This document shows positions 25,636-33,480 of a stretch of 54,332 nt of DNA, in pieces. Source of the DNA: Chryseobacterium gleum (GTDB taxonomy: Bacteria; Bacteroidota; Bacteroidia; Flavobacteriales_D; Crocinitomicaceae); NCBI GenBank assembly GCA_945897565.1, contig CAMDFN010000016.1, positions 1-54,332 of the forward strand, written 5' to 3'. The notes beneath the pieces were generated by a model, which ran no database searches, was not told the origin of the DNA, and saw only the letters and a program-made list of their open reading frames with translations. The translations under genes and the position numbers were made by a program. Position 1 is the first letter of the stretch; each line of letters opens with the position of its first letter.

Positions 25636-26295
25636 ATGCAAAAATCGGTCGTTATACTGGGTGCAACAGGGCTAGTAGGATCTGCCCTTGTTGAAGAATT
25701 GATTCAAGATCCGCAGGTTTCAGAAATCAGACTCTTGAGCAGACGTCCTCTATCTCTCAAGCATCCGAAAGTTAAAATATTCGAAACAGACCTATCCAAT
25801 CCAGAACCTCTAGCTTTTGACGGTGTAAGCGCTTTGTATTGCTGCATTGGCACCACGCGTAAAAAAACACCTGATCAAACACAATACCGCGCAATTGATC
25901 ACGGCATGACCCTCGCGGCCGCCAAGGCTGCCAAAAATGCAGGCGCGAAAGAAGTGCACCTCATTAGTGCTATTGGTGCAGATACACAATCCAAAATTTT
26001 TTATAGCCGCTTAAAAGGTGAAATTGAACGCGACCTATTGACGATGAACTTTGAGCGCACCCTCATTTACCAACCCTCTATACTGATCGGACCACGCCCA
26101 GAAAAACGCTTCGGCGAAAAAATTGGTCAACGCTTCAGCCCATTGTTTGACCTATTGCTCTTTGGTGCGCTGCAAAAATACCACAGCATTACTGCCAAAA
26201 AACTTGCTGTTTCTGTGCACCAACATTCCTTTCAAAATCAAAAAGGTATTCAGATTCTTGTGTATCCAGACCTCATCAAAAAAAATAACAAATAG
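25636..26295 (+). CDS. Atypical short-chain dehydrogenase (NAD(P)-binding, HTATIP2/NmrA-like)
   Basis: The 219-residue protein starts SVVILGATGLVGSALVEELI, a Rossmann nucleotide-binding motif, followed by CCIGTTRKKTPD, EVHLISAIGAD and YSRLKGEIERDL with the YxxxK pair. This resembles NAD(P)H-binding oxidoreductase-like proteins of the HTATIP2/YwnB type. The substrate is unknown. TAATTTTA at 25625-25632, three bases before the ATG, is a weak -7 variant. The gene abuts the LysR remnant divergently. Confidence 0.82.
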   Translation: MQKSVVILGATGLVGSALVEELIQDPQVSEIRLLSRRPLSLKHPKVKIFETDLSNPEPLAFDGVSALYCCIGTTRKKTPDQTQYRAIDHGMTLAAAKAAKNAGAKEVHLISAIGADTQSKIFYSRLKGEIERDLLTMNFERTLIYQPSILIGPRPEKRFGEKIGQRFSPLFDLLLFGALQKYHSITAKKLAVSVHQHSFQNQKGIQILVYPDLIKKNNK

Positions 26296-26305
26296 CAACA
26301 AAAAA

Positions 26306-26328
26306 GCCACCCCGAAAGGTGGCATTTG
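26306..26328 (+). terminator. Hairpin after the SDR gene
   Basis: GCCACC (26306-26311), loop of six, GGTGGC (26318-26323), then ATTTG. The preceding A-run and weak T-run suit a terminator readable from both strands. Confidence 0.6.
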
Positions 26329-26475
26329 TAAGGTTACGGTCGTTGAATTTGTAAATTTGGTAGTGTTGTTGCGTTGAACACTACAAAGTTGCATATCATT
26401 ACGCCAAACATATATGATTGGGGAGTGCACAAAAACATGATTGATATTAGGTTTATAACTATACTTTGCGCAAAC
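26329..26475. other. Convergent intergenic region with inverted repeats
   Basis: No credible gene is seen between the SDR and glycosidase genes. Two further inverted repeats occur: GTAGTGTT (26360-26367) / AACACTAC (26377-26384), loop nine; and TAGGTTT (26448-26454) / AAACCTA (26472-26478), followed by a T-run that overlaps the glycosidase stop. The second could terminate plus-strand transcription. Confidence 0.45.
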
Positions 26476-27336
26476 CTATTTTTTTCTGACGCCAATGATA
26501 TTTGGCAAGGGCCAAAAATGTGTGTTGTCGTCTCGCTCCCAGGTATCCGAAACCCAAGAGCCAACTTTTTCAATGTGGTGCCCATTGACGTCAATGAGCA
26601 AACTGGTTTCTGGGCCGCCTTCCAAATAGATGGCATCGTGCAGACCCCCTGGCATTTGCTTTAAAAAACCAATCATCTGATTGTGGGTATATGGCGAGCG
26701 TGTAAAAACAAGATAAAACCAACCTTTTTCGTCTTCGGCGGCCACGAGCATACTGCATGATTGTATATTTTTTTGCCAATTCATGGGGCTGGCGTTGCAA
26801 TCTATCATGCGCAGGCCTTGTGCAAAAGCACTGAAGTTGTTTTGCTCTTGCTCCCAATCGGAACAAGTGAGGTCCAGCACTTCAATGTTAGACCTGTTGG
26901 TTTGAGGTTTAGGGCCGAGTGCCAACATCAGATTGAAATCTTCGAGCAGCTGGCCATTATTGACATGATTGCCGGATTTCAAATAAGCACGACTCTGGAG
27001 TGGTTTTTCTAAGCTATACATACCCGAATTAAAAGCCACTAAAAGATCAAAAGTATCGGCCCAGGAATGCAGCTTCTTTGGTATGGAGTCATACTGACTT
27101 GCTGCAAATAAATCAAAGCGAAACAGCGCGGGGTCTAAGCGCAAGATGGACAATTTAGAATCGCCGATGAAAGATTTGACCGGCGCAGAGATTTCGCGGT
27201 ATTCCATTCCTTTGGTGAGGGTGGTCCAAATGGCATAGCCCGGGACTTTTTTTACTGGTTTTTGCTTGCGGTCTGAACAAGCATGTAGCAGAAGAAATGC
27301 GCAAGAGAAAATAAATAAACGCTGCGGTATCGACAT
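26476..27336 (-). CDS. Phosphodiester glycosidase-domain lipoprotein (NAGPA/DUF2233-like)
   Basis: The 286-residue protein has a signal peptide and lipobox (FLLLHAC) and the family's blocks VAFNSGMYSLEKPLQSRAYLKSG, LRMIDC, LVFTRSPYTHNQMIGFL and DAIYLEGGPETSLLI. The family removes GlcNAc or related sugars from phosphodiesters; the bacterial substrates are mostly unknown. An in-frame ATG at 27351 lies within the -7 element, so ATG 27336 is the likely start. It is divergent from the TPR/PD40 gene. Confidence 0.82.
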   Translation of the reverse strand: MSIPQRLFIFSCAFLLLHACSDRKQKPVKKVPGYAIWTTLTKGMEYREISAPVKSFIGDSKLSILRLDPALFRFDLFAASQYDSIPKKLHSWADTFDLLVAFNSGMYSLEKPLQSRAYLKSGNHVNNGQLLEDFNLMLALGPKPQTNRSNIEVLDLTCSDWEQEQNNFSAFAQGLRMIDCNASPMNWQKNIQSCSMLVAAEDEKGWFYLVFTRSPYTHNQMIGFLKQMPGGLHDAIYLEGGPETSLLIDVNGHHIEKVGSWVSDTWERDDNTHFWPLPNIIGVRKK

Positions 27337-27348
27337 ATATTCTTTATT

Positions 27349-27356
27349 CAAAGTTA
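27349..27356 (-). promoter_or_regulatory. -7 element of the phosphodiester glycosidase gene
   Basis: TAACTTTG on the minus strand ends 12 nt before ATG 27336 and overlaps the alternative ATG at 27351, which decides the start. On the plus strand TTACTTTG at 27376-27383 may serve the divergent gene. Confidence 0.5.
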
Positions 27357-27402
27357 TGGTTTTTAATAGTTTTACTTACTTTGTAAACTATTCCATTTAC
27401 CT

Positions 27403-28770
27403 ATGAAAGCCTTAGTCCTCTTTTTGATTTTTCCCTTCCTGAGTTTTTCACAAGCTGTTGCTAAAAAAGACCAACTCAAAGCCAAGCGCATTACTGCCAA
27501 CGCAAGTACGCTTTTCAATGAAGGCCAAACCACCAATGCCTACATGTTGCTCAAACAAGCCATCGCCCTAGATGCTACCAATGCCAATGCGTATTTCTTG
27601 CTGGCCACCACAGAATTTGATTTGCGCTCTTACAGCTATGCCAAAGAACACAGCGATAAATCCTTGCAATTATTTGCTAAAGAAGTCAATGAGGAGCACC
27701 TTTATTTGGCTTCTCAAATTGAACTAGCACTTGGTCATATTTCGCAAGCGGTGACACACATCCAAAGCGCAAAAAAACTACTTAAAAAAGAAAAAGACTT
27801 TGAACTACTCGGTTTTGCTGCGCTTGAAAAACAATGTGACTTTAATTTGGAACAAAAAACCAAAGCAATCGATTTTCAAGGCAAAGTACTTGCACCTGAA
27901 CTCAATAACAATTACGATGAATACGGTCCTATTCTCAGTGCAGATGGTCAGACGCTATACTTCACCACCCGCAACCCCGATGCTAAAGGTGCCAACCTCA
28001 ACCCCGACGACCAACGTTTTTTTGAAGATATTTATCAGGCGGGAATTGATCCTGAAAACAACGGTCAATGGACCAGAAATTACAGCAACAACGAGTTGCT
28101 CAATACCGAAGGTTTTGACGCGCTTTCTTATGTGTCAAAAGATGGGCTACTTGCACTAGGCACGCTCAATACAACGGCATCAAAAGAAGCCAGCACACAA
28201 GGCTCAGATATTTTTGAACTCACTGCCCAAACACCTGGTGTTTGGGACGACAAACGCATTATTGCGGACATACCAGGCCTCAATAGCAGTTTTTTTGAAG
28301 GCGCGCCGTCCAAAACCGATACCATTTGGATCGATGAATTTACCTATGTAGAGGAACTTTATTTTGTATCTGACCGCCAAGCAGAGAAATTTGCGACCGA
28401 TATTTACGTCGCTCAAAAAATCAATGGCATTTGGCAAGCAGAAGTGCAAGCATTGGGCAGAGCAATCAATACGGAGGGGCGAGAAACAACTCCTTTCATT
28501 ACACCCGATGGGCAGTTCTTATTTTTTGCCTCTGACAGCCATCCCGGTATGGGCGGCTACGATATTTTTGTTTGCCAACGCAATGGCGCAGAATGGTCGG
28601 CGCCAAAAAATTTAGGTGCTGCCATCAATACCACTCTTGACAACACCCATCTTCAAATTGCTGCAGACCTTCAAAAAATCATTTGGGCGAGCGTCAGTGA
28701 AATCGAGGGTTTGTTCAGCTATAATTTATTCGAAGCACCCATTAGCGTGATTCAAACCACTGAAAAATAA
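27403..28770 (+). CDS. Periplasmic TPR plus WD40-like (PD40) beta-propeller protein
   Basis: The 455-residue protein has a signal peptide (ALVLFLIFPFLSFSQA), a tetratricopeptide-like N-terminal part (residues ~30-140, LFNEGQTTNAYMLLKQAI, NAYFLLATTEF) and a C-terminal propeller with PD40 blades such as YGPILSADGQTLYFTTR and TPFITPDGQFLFFASDSHPGMGGYDIF. This is the front half of the TPR-PD40-OmpA architecture of Bacteroidota envelope proteins such as PorE, but no OmpA domain is present. It probably scaffolds protein complexes in the periplasm. It lies four bases before truA. Confidence 0.82.
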   Translation: MKALVLFLIFPFLSFSQAVAKKDQLKAKRITANASTLFNEGQTTNAYMLLKQAIALDATNANAYFLLATTEFDLRSYSYAKEHSDKSLQLFAKEVNEEHLYLASQIELALGHISQAVTHIQSAKKLLKKEKDFELLGFAALEKQCDFNLEQKTKAIDFQGKVLAPELNNNYDEYGPILSADGQTLYFTTRNPDAKGANLNPDDQRFFEDIYQAGIDPENNGQWTRNYSNNELLNTEGFDALSYVSKDGLLALGTLNTTASKEASTQGSDIFELTAQTPGVWDDKRIIADIPGLNSSFFEGAPSKTDTIWIDEFTYVEELYFVSDRQAEKFATDIYVAQKINGIWQAEVQALGRAINTEGRETTPFITPDGQFLFFASDSHPGMGGYDIFVCQRNGAEWSAPKNLGAAINTTLDNTHLQIAADLQKIIWASVSEIEGLFSYNLFEAPISVIQTTEK

Positions 28771-28774
28771 GGTT

Positions 28775-29536
28775 TTGCAACGCTATTTCATTTCACTTGC
28801 CTACGACGGAGCAGCTTATCATGGTTGGCAAATTCAGCCCAATGCACGCAGCGTGCAAGCAGAAATCGAAAGTGCATTGTCTAAATTGCACGGCAACCAA
28901 TCAATTCAAGTAGTGGGTTGTGGCCGCACAGACGCTGGCGTGCATGCCCAACACTATTTTTTACACACCGACCTCCCACAACAATGGGATACCCAGCAAC
29001 TCGTTTTCAAGCTCAACCGCATGACGCCCCCTGACGTCGCCTTTAAACAAGCGTGGGAAGTCTCTACGGACTTACATGCACGCTTTGACGCCAGCAAAAG
29101 AACGTATCGTTATTTTATTTACCAACACAAAAATCCATTTGTACGCAAAGAAAGTTGGTATTTAGAAAGCCCCTTGGATATCGACCAAATGAATGTTGCC
29201 GCCCAACATTTAATTGGCAAACATGATTTTTCTTCGTTTGCCAAAGCGCATACAGATGTCAAAACCAACATTTGTGAAGTTTTCAGTGCCCAATGGCAGG
29301 CAAACGACAACGGTATTTACTTTGAAATCAGTGCCAATCGCTTTTTGCGCAACATGGTGCGTGCTATTGTCGGGACACTCGTTGAAGTGGGCTTGGGTAA
29401 AATAAAAGCCTCCGAACTGCCTGATATCATTGCTGCTCAAGACCGCTCGGAGGCATTTGTATCGGTGCCCGCACAGGGCTTGTTTTTATGGGCAATTGCC
29501 TATGACAACGCGCCTGAACTCAATCGGGCTGATTGA
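28775..29536 (+). CDS. truA: tRNA pseudouridine(38-40) synthase
   Basis: TruA isomerises uridines 38-40 in the tRNA anticodon arm. The 253-residue protein begins QRYFISLAYDGAAYHGWQIQPN and has the catalytic Asp53 in CGRTDAGVHA and the FLRNMVRAIVGTLVEVG block. There is no ATG at the N-terminus; TTG 28775 fits the family start. The gene overlaps the convergent plug-domain gene by 17 bp. Confidence 0.95.
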   Translation: MQRYFISLAYDGAAYHGWQIQPNARSVQAEIESALSKLHGNQSIQVVGCGRTDAGVHAQHYFLHTDLPQQWDTQQLVFKLNRMTPPDVAFKQAWEVSTDLHARFDASKRTYRYFIYQHKNPFVRKESWYLESPLDIDQMNVAAQHLIGKHDFSSFAKAHTDVKTNICEVFSAQWQANDNGIYFEISANRFLRNMVRAIVGTLVEVGLGKIKASELPDIIAAQDRSEAFVSVPAQGLFLWAIAYDNAPELNRAD

Positions 29537-30248
29537 TTTCCCACTCGCGGTAGAGGTCAAAATAACTTTTAGTTTCTAAGATCACTGCGCCGCCGAGGGT
29601 GTCGCCAAATTTGGCAGGCAAGCCCCCCGTGTAAACCGTTACACGACCAATAGCACAACTGGGCACATTGAACACTTCATTGGACTTGATGCCATCCAAG
29701 ACGTAAATCATGTCGCCTTTGCGTGCGCCGCGAAACATAAGGCCGCCATCTTCATCTTTTTTGACATCGGAATTGGAATTGGCTACCATGTCCACCACGC
29801 TAAATTTGTCTGGTCGGTTCTTGATTTCTTTGGCCGTAAGTGTGGTTACGGGGGTTTCGCCAATGCGGATACGCGCTTGCTCATAACGGCCGCCGCCAAC
29901 GCGCACTGCTTTGGTGTCTTGTGTTTTGTTCTGAAAATAGACAATCCCTGCGTTTCCATAGGCCTCCACCGGGACATCAACAGTGATTTTTTCAGTGGTG
30001 TCTTTTAAAAAGCAGCCAATCAGTTGATAAGTTCCAGCCGGTATACCTACAATACGAAAACGGCCTTCGTCGTTGGATAGCGCCAAATAAACATGTCCAT
30101 TTTCACGGATCATGGCTTTGGCACCCACAATGGGTTGCTGGGTATTGAAATCGATAAAGGTACCAATGACATCACCGGTTCCTGACTGCGCTACTGTGCT
30201 TGCTGCTGACAAGAGCATCCACACCATCATTAAGTTCTTCATAAGCAT
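29520..30248 (-). CDS. Carboxypeptidase-regulatory-like plus TonB plug domain protein without a barrel
   Basis: The 242-residue protein has a signal peptide, a carboxypeptidase D regulatory-like Ig-type domain (IGTFIDFNTQQPIVGAKAMI, GRFRIVGIPAGTYQLIG) and a TonB plug-like domain (LTAKEIKNRPDKFSVVDMVA, GGLMFRGARKGDMIYVLDGI, VTVYTGGLPAKFGDTLGG). It stops where a ~600-residue beta-barrel normally begins. There is no sign of a frameshift, and the next genes are unrelated. It may be a genuine short family of periplasmic proteins or an old truncation. The start is ATG 30248 or 30242. Confidence 0.8.
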   Translation of the reverse strand: MLMKNLMMVWMLLSAASTVAQSGTGDVIGTFIDFNTQQPIVGAKAMIRENGHVYLALSNDEGRFRIVGIPAGTYQLIGCFLKDTTEKITVDVPVEAYGNAGIVYFQNKTQDTKAVRVGGGRYEQARIRIGETPVTTLTAKEIKNRPDKFSVVDMVANSNSDVKKDEDGGLMFRGARKGDMIYVLDGIKSNEVFNVPSCAIGRVTVYTGGLPAKFGDTLGGAVILETKSYFDLYREWEINQPD

Positions 30249-30291
30249 GTTTTCTTCAAAGATGCCTCGAACTTTCAGATTCCATAAAAAT

Positions 30292-31173
30292 TTATAAAGT
30301 AGCGCTGCTTGTTGAGATTTCGCGGTCGACTTTCTTGAAAAGCCCTTGCAAAACTTTACCCGGACCTACTTCAATGACCTCGACACAACCATCGGTAAGC
30401 ATATTTTGCATGATTTGCGTCCAGCGAACTGCACCGGTAAGTTGGGTAACGAGATTTGCTTTGATTTGTGCTGGATCAGTAACTGCTTGCGCATTGACAT
30501 TTTGATAAACAGGGCAAATCGGTTGCGCAAAGTGCGTAGCTTCAATTGCAGCAGCGAGTTCTTCGCGCGCAGGCTCCATGAGTGGAGAGTGGAACGCACC
30601 ACCCACCTGCAAGACCAAAGCGCGTTTGGCGCCCGCAGCGCTCAATTGGGTACATGCCTCTTCAATAGCCGCAAGACTACCTGAAATCACGAGCTGACCT
30701 GGGCAATTGTAGTTGGCTGGTACCACGATACCGTCGATTTCGGCACAAATGCGCTCTACTACTTCGTCTTCAAGACCGAGAATGGCAGCCATAGTGCTTG
30801 GGGCGAGTTCACATGCTTTTTGCATGGCGTCGGCACGCTTGGCAACCAAACGCAGGCCATCTTCAAAAGAGAGCGTTTTGTTGGCAACTAAAGCAGAAAA
30901 CTCACCTAGTGAATGGCCTGCAACCATATCTGGCGCAAAGCTATCCCCTAGGCATGCTGCTAAGATAGTACTGTGTAAAAAGATAGCAGGTTGCGTTACA
31001 TTTGTTTGTTTGAGTGCTTCGTCTGAGCCTTCAAACATGATGGTCTGGATATCAAAACCAAGGATTTCATTGGCTTTTGCAAATAGGGAACGCGCGTGTT
31101 CAGATTGCTCGTAGAGGTCTTTGCCCATTCCAGAAAATTGGGCGCCTTGGCCCGGAAAAACGTATGCTTTCAT
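30292..31173 (-). CDS. fabD: Malonyl-CoA:ACP transacylase
   Basis: FabD loads malonyl groups on acyl carrier protein for fatty acid synthesis. The 293-residue protein opens KAYVFPGQGAQFSGMGKDLY, has the nucleophile Ser88 in AGHSLGEFSA and the later block GAFHSPLMEPA. The ATG at 31173 gives the canonical N-terminus; an ATG at 31182 is the alternative. TAAATTTA, 7 nt before 31182, is a weak -7 variant. It follows the repeat-protein gene by about 30 bp on the same strand. Confidence 0.96.
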   Translation of the reverse strand: MKAYVFPGQGAQFSGMGKDLYEQSEHARSLFAKANEILGFDIQTIMFEGSDEALKQTNVTQPAIFLHSTILAACLGDSFAPDMVAGHSLGEFSALVANKTLSFEDGLRLVAKRADAMQKACELAPSTMAAILGLEDEVVERICAEIDGIVVPANYNCPGQLVISGSLAAIEEACTQLSAAGAKRALVLQVGGAFHSPLMEPAREELAAAIEATHFAQPICPVYQNVNAQAVTDPAQIKANLVTQLTGAVRWTQIMQNMLTDGCVEVIEVGPGKVLQGLFKKVDREISTSSATL

Positions 31174-31212
31174 GTGGTTCATTTGGGGGTAAATTTACGG
31201 AAAACCTCAAGA

Positions 31213-32058
31213 CTAAAGCTGCCCGTCGGAATGATACTTGCCTAATTTGTAGATCCGTACTTTTTGCAGAATGCCGTTTTGGTCGTAGTCATAGACCTTT
31301 CCGTCGTAGAGCTGACCACTTCTAAATTCGCCGTCCATCCAGATTTCGTCGTTGTCGTTAAAGACTTTATTGTAGCCATTTGGCACAAAGCGCAAGCCTT
31401 TTGTTTTGGGATTTGACAAGCGCGGAGGGTAGACAATAGCGTTGATTGCTGCAACAGGTTTAGGTATTGGGTTATTTTGTTGGGTATTGGATTTTTGGAG
31501 TTTCCCTATCTGGCCATCGGCTGAAACCTCAAATGAATTTTGCAGCTGACCACTCGTGTTGTAGCGCGCTACCTCACCCTGTACCTGCCCATTTTTGACG
31601 GTGTAACTCAAGGCCAACTTTCCATTGGGGTGATAATAGCTCACTTTACCGCTTTCCTGTCCTTGGTTATTGAAATTGGCGCGGTAAGCCAGTTGCCCGT
31701 TATCGTGGTAACGCAAAAGCAGCCCTTTATAACCATTTGCCTGAAAATCGCCTTGTTCAGCAATTTTTCCATTAGGGTAATAGCGGGTGTAAGTCCCTTG
31801 AGGGCGGTTGTTGTTGTAGTTGCCTTTCAATTGGACAACTCCATCTGGGAAAAATTTGGTCCAGACGCCTTCTTTGCGGCCATTGACATAGTAACCCTCC
31901 TCCACTTTTTGTGTTTTCGGGAGGTTTCTATTCGGAAAATCTTTGCCCGTGAAAACCCATTTGCCATGGCGCTCACCATCTGCATTGCGTTTATTTTGCG
32001 CCCAAGAGGCAGCGCTCAAAATAAGTAATAAACAACAAACAGATGTACGTAATTTCAC
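31213..32058 (-). CDS. Secreted YwqK/MORN-like repeat protein
   Basis: The 281-residue protein starts at GTG and has a signal peptide (LRTSVCCLLLILSAASWAQ). The mature part carries about six ~22-residue repeats of the type YYPNGKIAEQGDFQANGYKG and YYHPNGKLALSYTVKNGQ, as in MORN or YwqK proteins. Genome pipelines often label such proteins antitoxins, but nothing here supports a toxin partner. In Bacteroidota they are probably envelope or signalling-associated proteins. The -7-like TAAATTGG sits four bases before the GTG. Confidence 0.8.
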   Translation of the reverse strand: MKLRTSVCCLLLILSAASWAQNKRNADGERHGKWVFTGKDFPNRNLPKTQKVEEGYYVNGRKEGVWTKFFPDGVVQLKGNYNNNRPQGTYTRYYPNGKIAEQGDFQANGYKGLLLRYHDNGQLAYRANFNNQGQESGKVSYYHPNGKLALSYTVKNGQVQGEVARYNTSGQLQNSFEVSADGQIGKLQKSNTQQNNPIPKPVAAINAIVYPPRLSNPKTKGLRFVPNGYNKVFNDNDEIWMDGEFRSGQLYDGKVYDYDQNGILQKVRIYKLGKYHSDGQL

Positions 32059-32062
32059 GACG

Positions 32063-32070
32063 CCAATTTA
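32063..32070 (-). promoter_or_regulatory. -7-like element of the MORN-like gene, four bases before GTG
   Basis: TAAATTGG (one mismatch to TAnnTTTG), then CGTC, then the GTG start on the minus strand. It lies 11 bp from the opposite-strand element at 32082-32089. Confidence 0.35.
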
Positions 32071-32081
32071 CGAATTTTGGC

Positions 32082-32089
32082 TAACTTTG
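32082..32089 (+). promoter_or_regulatory. -7 element of the flavin reductase gene
   Basis: TAACTTTG ends seven bases before the ATG at 32097, allowing at most a leader of a few nucleotides. The whole divergent gap is 38 bp. Confidence 0.5.
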
Positions 32090-32096
32090 AACTTGT

Positions 32097-32990
32097 ATGC
32101 TCAGCCTAGATCCAAAAGAACTCACTGTACAGCGTTTGCACCAACTTTTACTAGGTGCTATCGGCCCACGCCCAATTGCGTTTGCCTCTACCCTAGACCA
32201 AAAAGGCAATGCCAACTTGGCGCCATTTAGTTTTTTCAATGTCTTCAGTGCCAACCCGCCCATCTTGGTTTTTTCACCAGCGCGTTCGGGTCGTACGGGG
32301 CAAAGCAAAGACACTTTCAACAACGCTAAAGCGGTGCCCGAGGTAGTGATCAACGTCGTGAACTACAACATGGTGCACCAAATGAGCTTGGCGAGTTCTC
32401 CATACGCACCAGGCGTAGACGAATTTATAAAGGCTGGTTTTACGGCTTTGCCCTCTGAAAAAGTAGCGCCGTTCAGGGTAGCCGAAGCACCTGTGCAGTT
32501 TGAATGCAAAGTCAATCAAATCATTGAGCTTGGTCAAGATGGTGGCGCCGGTAACCTCATCATTTGCGAGGTGGTGCAAATGCACATCCAAGAAGAGCTC
32601 CTCAATGAAAACGGCCTCATCGATCAACACAAAATCGATTTAGTTGCCCGCATGGGAGGAGATTGGTATTGCCGTGCCAACACACACGCTATGTTTGAAA
32701 TCAAAAAACCCATTACCAGCTGCGGCATTGGCTACGACGCACTCGCTCACGACATCAAAAGCAGTCAAATACTCAGCGCCAACGACCTCGGCCAGCTTGC
32801 AGGCATCGAAGAACTCCCCAACGAAACCGATGTCAATGAATACAAATTACTCGAACTTTCCACCCTTTTTCTAGAACTTGAGCACGACGCCAGCGCCCTT
32901 GAACAGGCCTTGCATCAAAAAGCACATGAGTTACTTGCTCAAAACCAACTAGAAGAAGCTTGGCTCACCCTTTTATCTTTTAATAACTAA
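32097..32990 (+). CDS. Flavin reductase-family flavoprotein
   Basis: The 297-residue protein matches the FMN-binding split-barrel flavin reductase family: GAIGPRPIAFASTLDQKGNANLAPFSFFN, NPPILVFSPA and EVVINVVNYNMVHQM, then ECKVNQIIELG. Members reduce flavin with NAD(P)H or act on small substrates. The C-terminal ~90 residues extend beyond the core domain and are mostly helical. It is followed ten bases later by the DUF3127 gene, with which it may be co-transcribed. Confidence 0.87.
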   Translation: MLSLDPKELTVQRLHQLLLGAIGPRPIAFASTLDQKGNANLAPFSFFNVFSANPPILVFSPARSGRTGQSKDTFNNAKAVPEVVINVVNYNMVHQMSLASSPYAPGVDEFIKAGFTALPSEKVAPFRVAEAPVQFECKVNQIIELGQDGGAGNLIICEVVQMHIQEELLNENGLIDQHKIDLVARMGGDWYCRANTHAMFEIKKPITSCGIGYDALAHDIKSSQILSANDLGQLAGIEELPNETDVNEYKLLELSTLFLELEHDASALEQALHQKAHELLAQNQLEEAWLTLLSFNN

Positions 32991-33000
32991 CCACAAGTCC

Positions 33001-33396
33001 ATGTTTAAATTCACCGGCACCGTTAAGGTCATCCAAGAAACGCAACGCATTTCAGAAAAATTCCAAAAGCGCGAGTTCGTCGTTACAGACACCACCTCGA
33101 TGTATCCACAAGATATTATCTTTCAAACCACCCAAGACAAATGTAGCTTGCTAGATCAATTTCAAGCCAACGACAATGTGGAGGTTTCATTTAATTTACG
33201 TGGCCGCGAATGGACCAGCCCACAAGGCGAAGTCAAGTATTTCAATACCATCGAAGCATGGCGCATCGAAAAACAAGGCCAAAGCCAACCAATGGGTATG
33301 CCAAGTAATGGCCCTTCTGCAATGAATATGGGCTCAGAACCACTTCCAGGTACAAGCACCAGTGCAACAGAAGAAGACGACGATCTTCCATTCTAA
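33001..33396 (+). CDS. DUF3127 protein with SSB-like acidic tail
   Basis: The 131-residue protein has a ~90-residue DUF3127 core (FTGTVKVIQETQRISEKFQKREFVV, DNVEVSFNLRGREW, YFNTIEAWRIEK), which by pattern is an OB-like beta fold. A Gly/Pro/Met-rich linker follows, ending in EEDDDLPF. The last six residues closely resemble the DDDIPF tip by which single-stranded DNA-binding protein recruits repair and replication proteins. This suggests a nucleic-acid-binding accessory (inference). Function is not established. Confidence 0.83.
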   Translation: MFKFTGTVKVIQETQRISEKFQKREFVVTDTTSMYPQDIIFQTTQDKCSLLDQFQANDNVEVSFNLRGREWTSPQGEVKYFNTIEAWRIEKQGQSQPMGMPSNGPSAMNMGSEPLPGTSTSATEEDDDLPF

Positions 33397-33455
33397 AAAA
33401 GCGCTTTCATTCTAAAGTAGCAATACCTTTAGTTCTAGGACAATACTTATTCGCT

Positions 33456-33480
33456 TATTCTAAAATATCCTTTTAGAATA
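33456..33480. terminator. AT-rich perfect hairpin between convergent genes
   Basis: TATTCTAAAA (33456-33465), loop of five, TTTTAGAATA (33471-33480). It overlaps the ZIP stop codon (33473-33475) and follows the DUF3127 gene, so it could end transcription from both sides. CATTCTAAA also occurs at 33389 and 33408. Confidence 0.55.

Noticed and set aside
31540..32028. 162-codon plus-strand frame opposite the MORN-like gene
   Set aside because: It reads the repeats of the real gene in antisense, producing hydrophobic noise.
31213..32058. Toxin-antitoxin call for the YwqK/MORN-like protein
   Set aside because: The antitoxin label for this family is a name carried from Bacillus YwqK; here it is a secreted repeat protein with no toxin partner.
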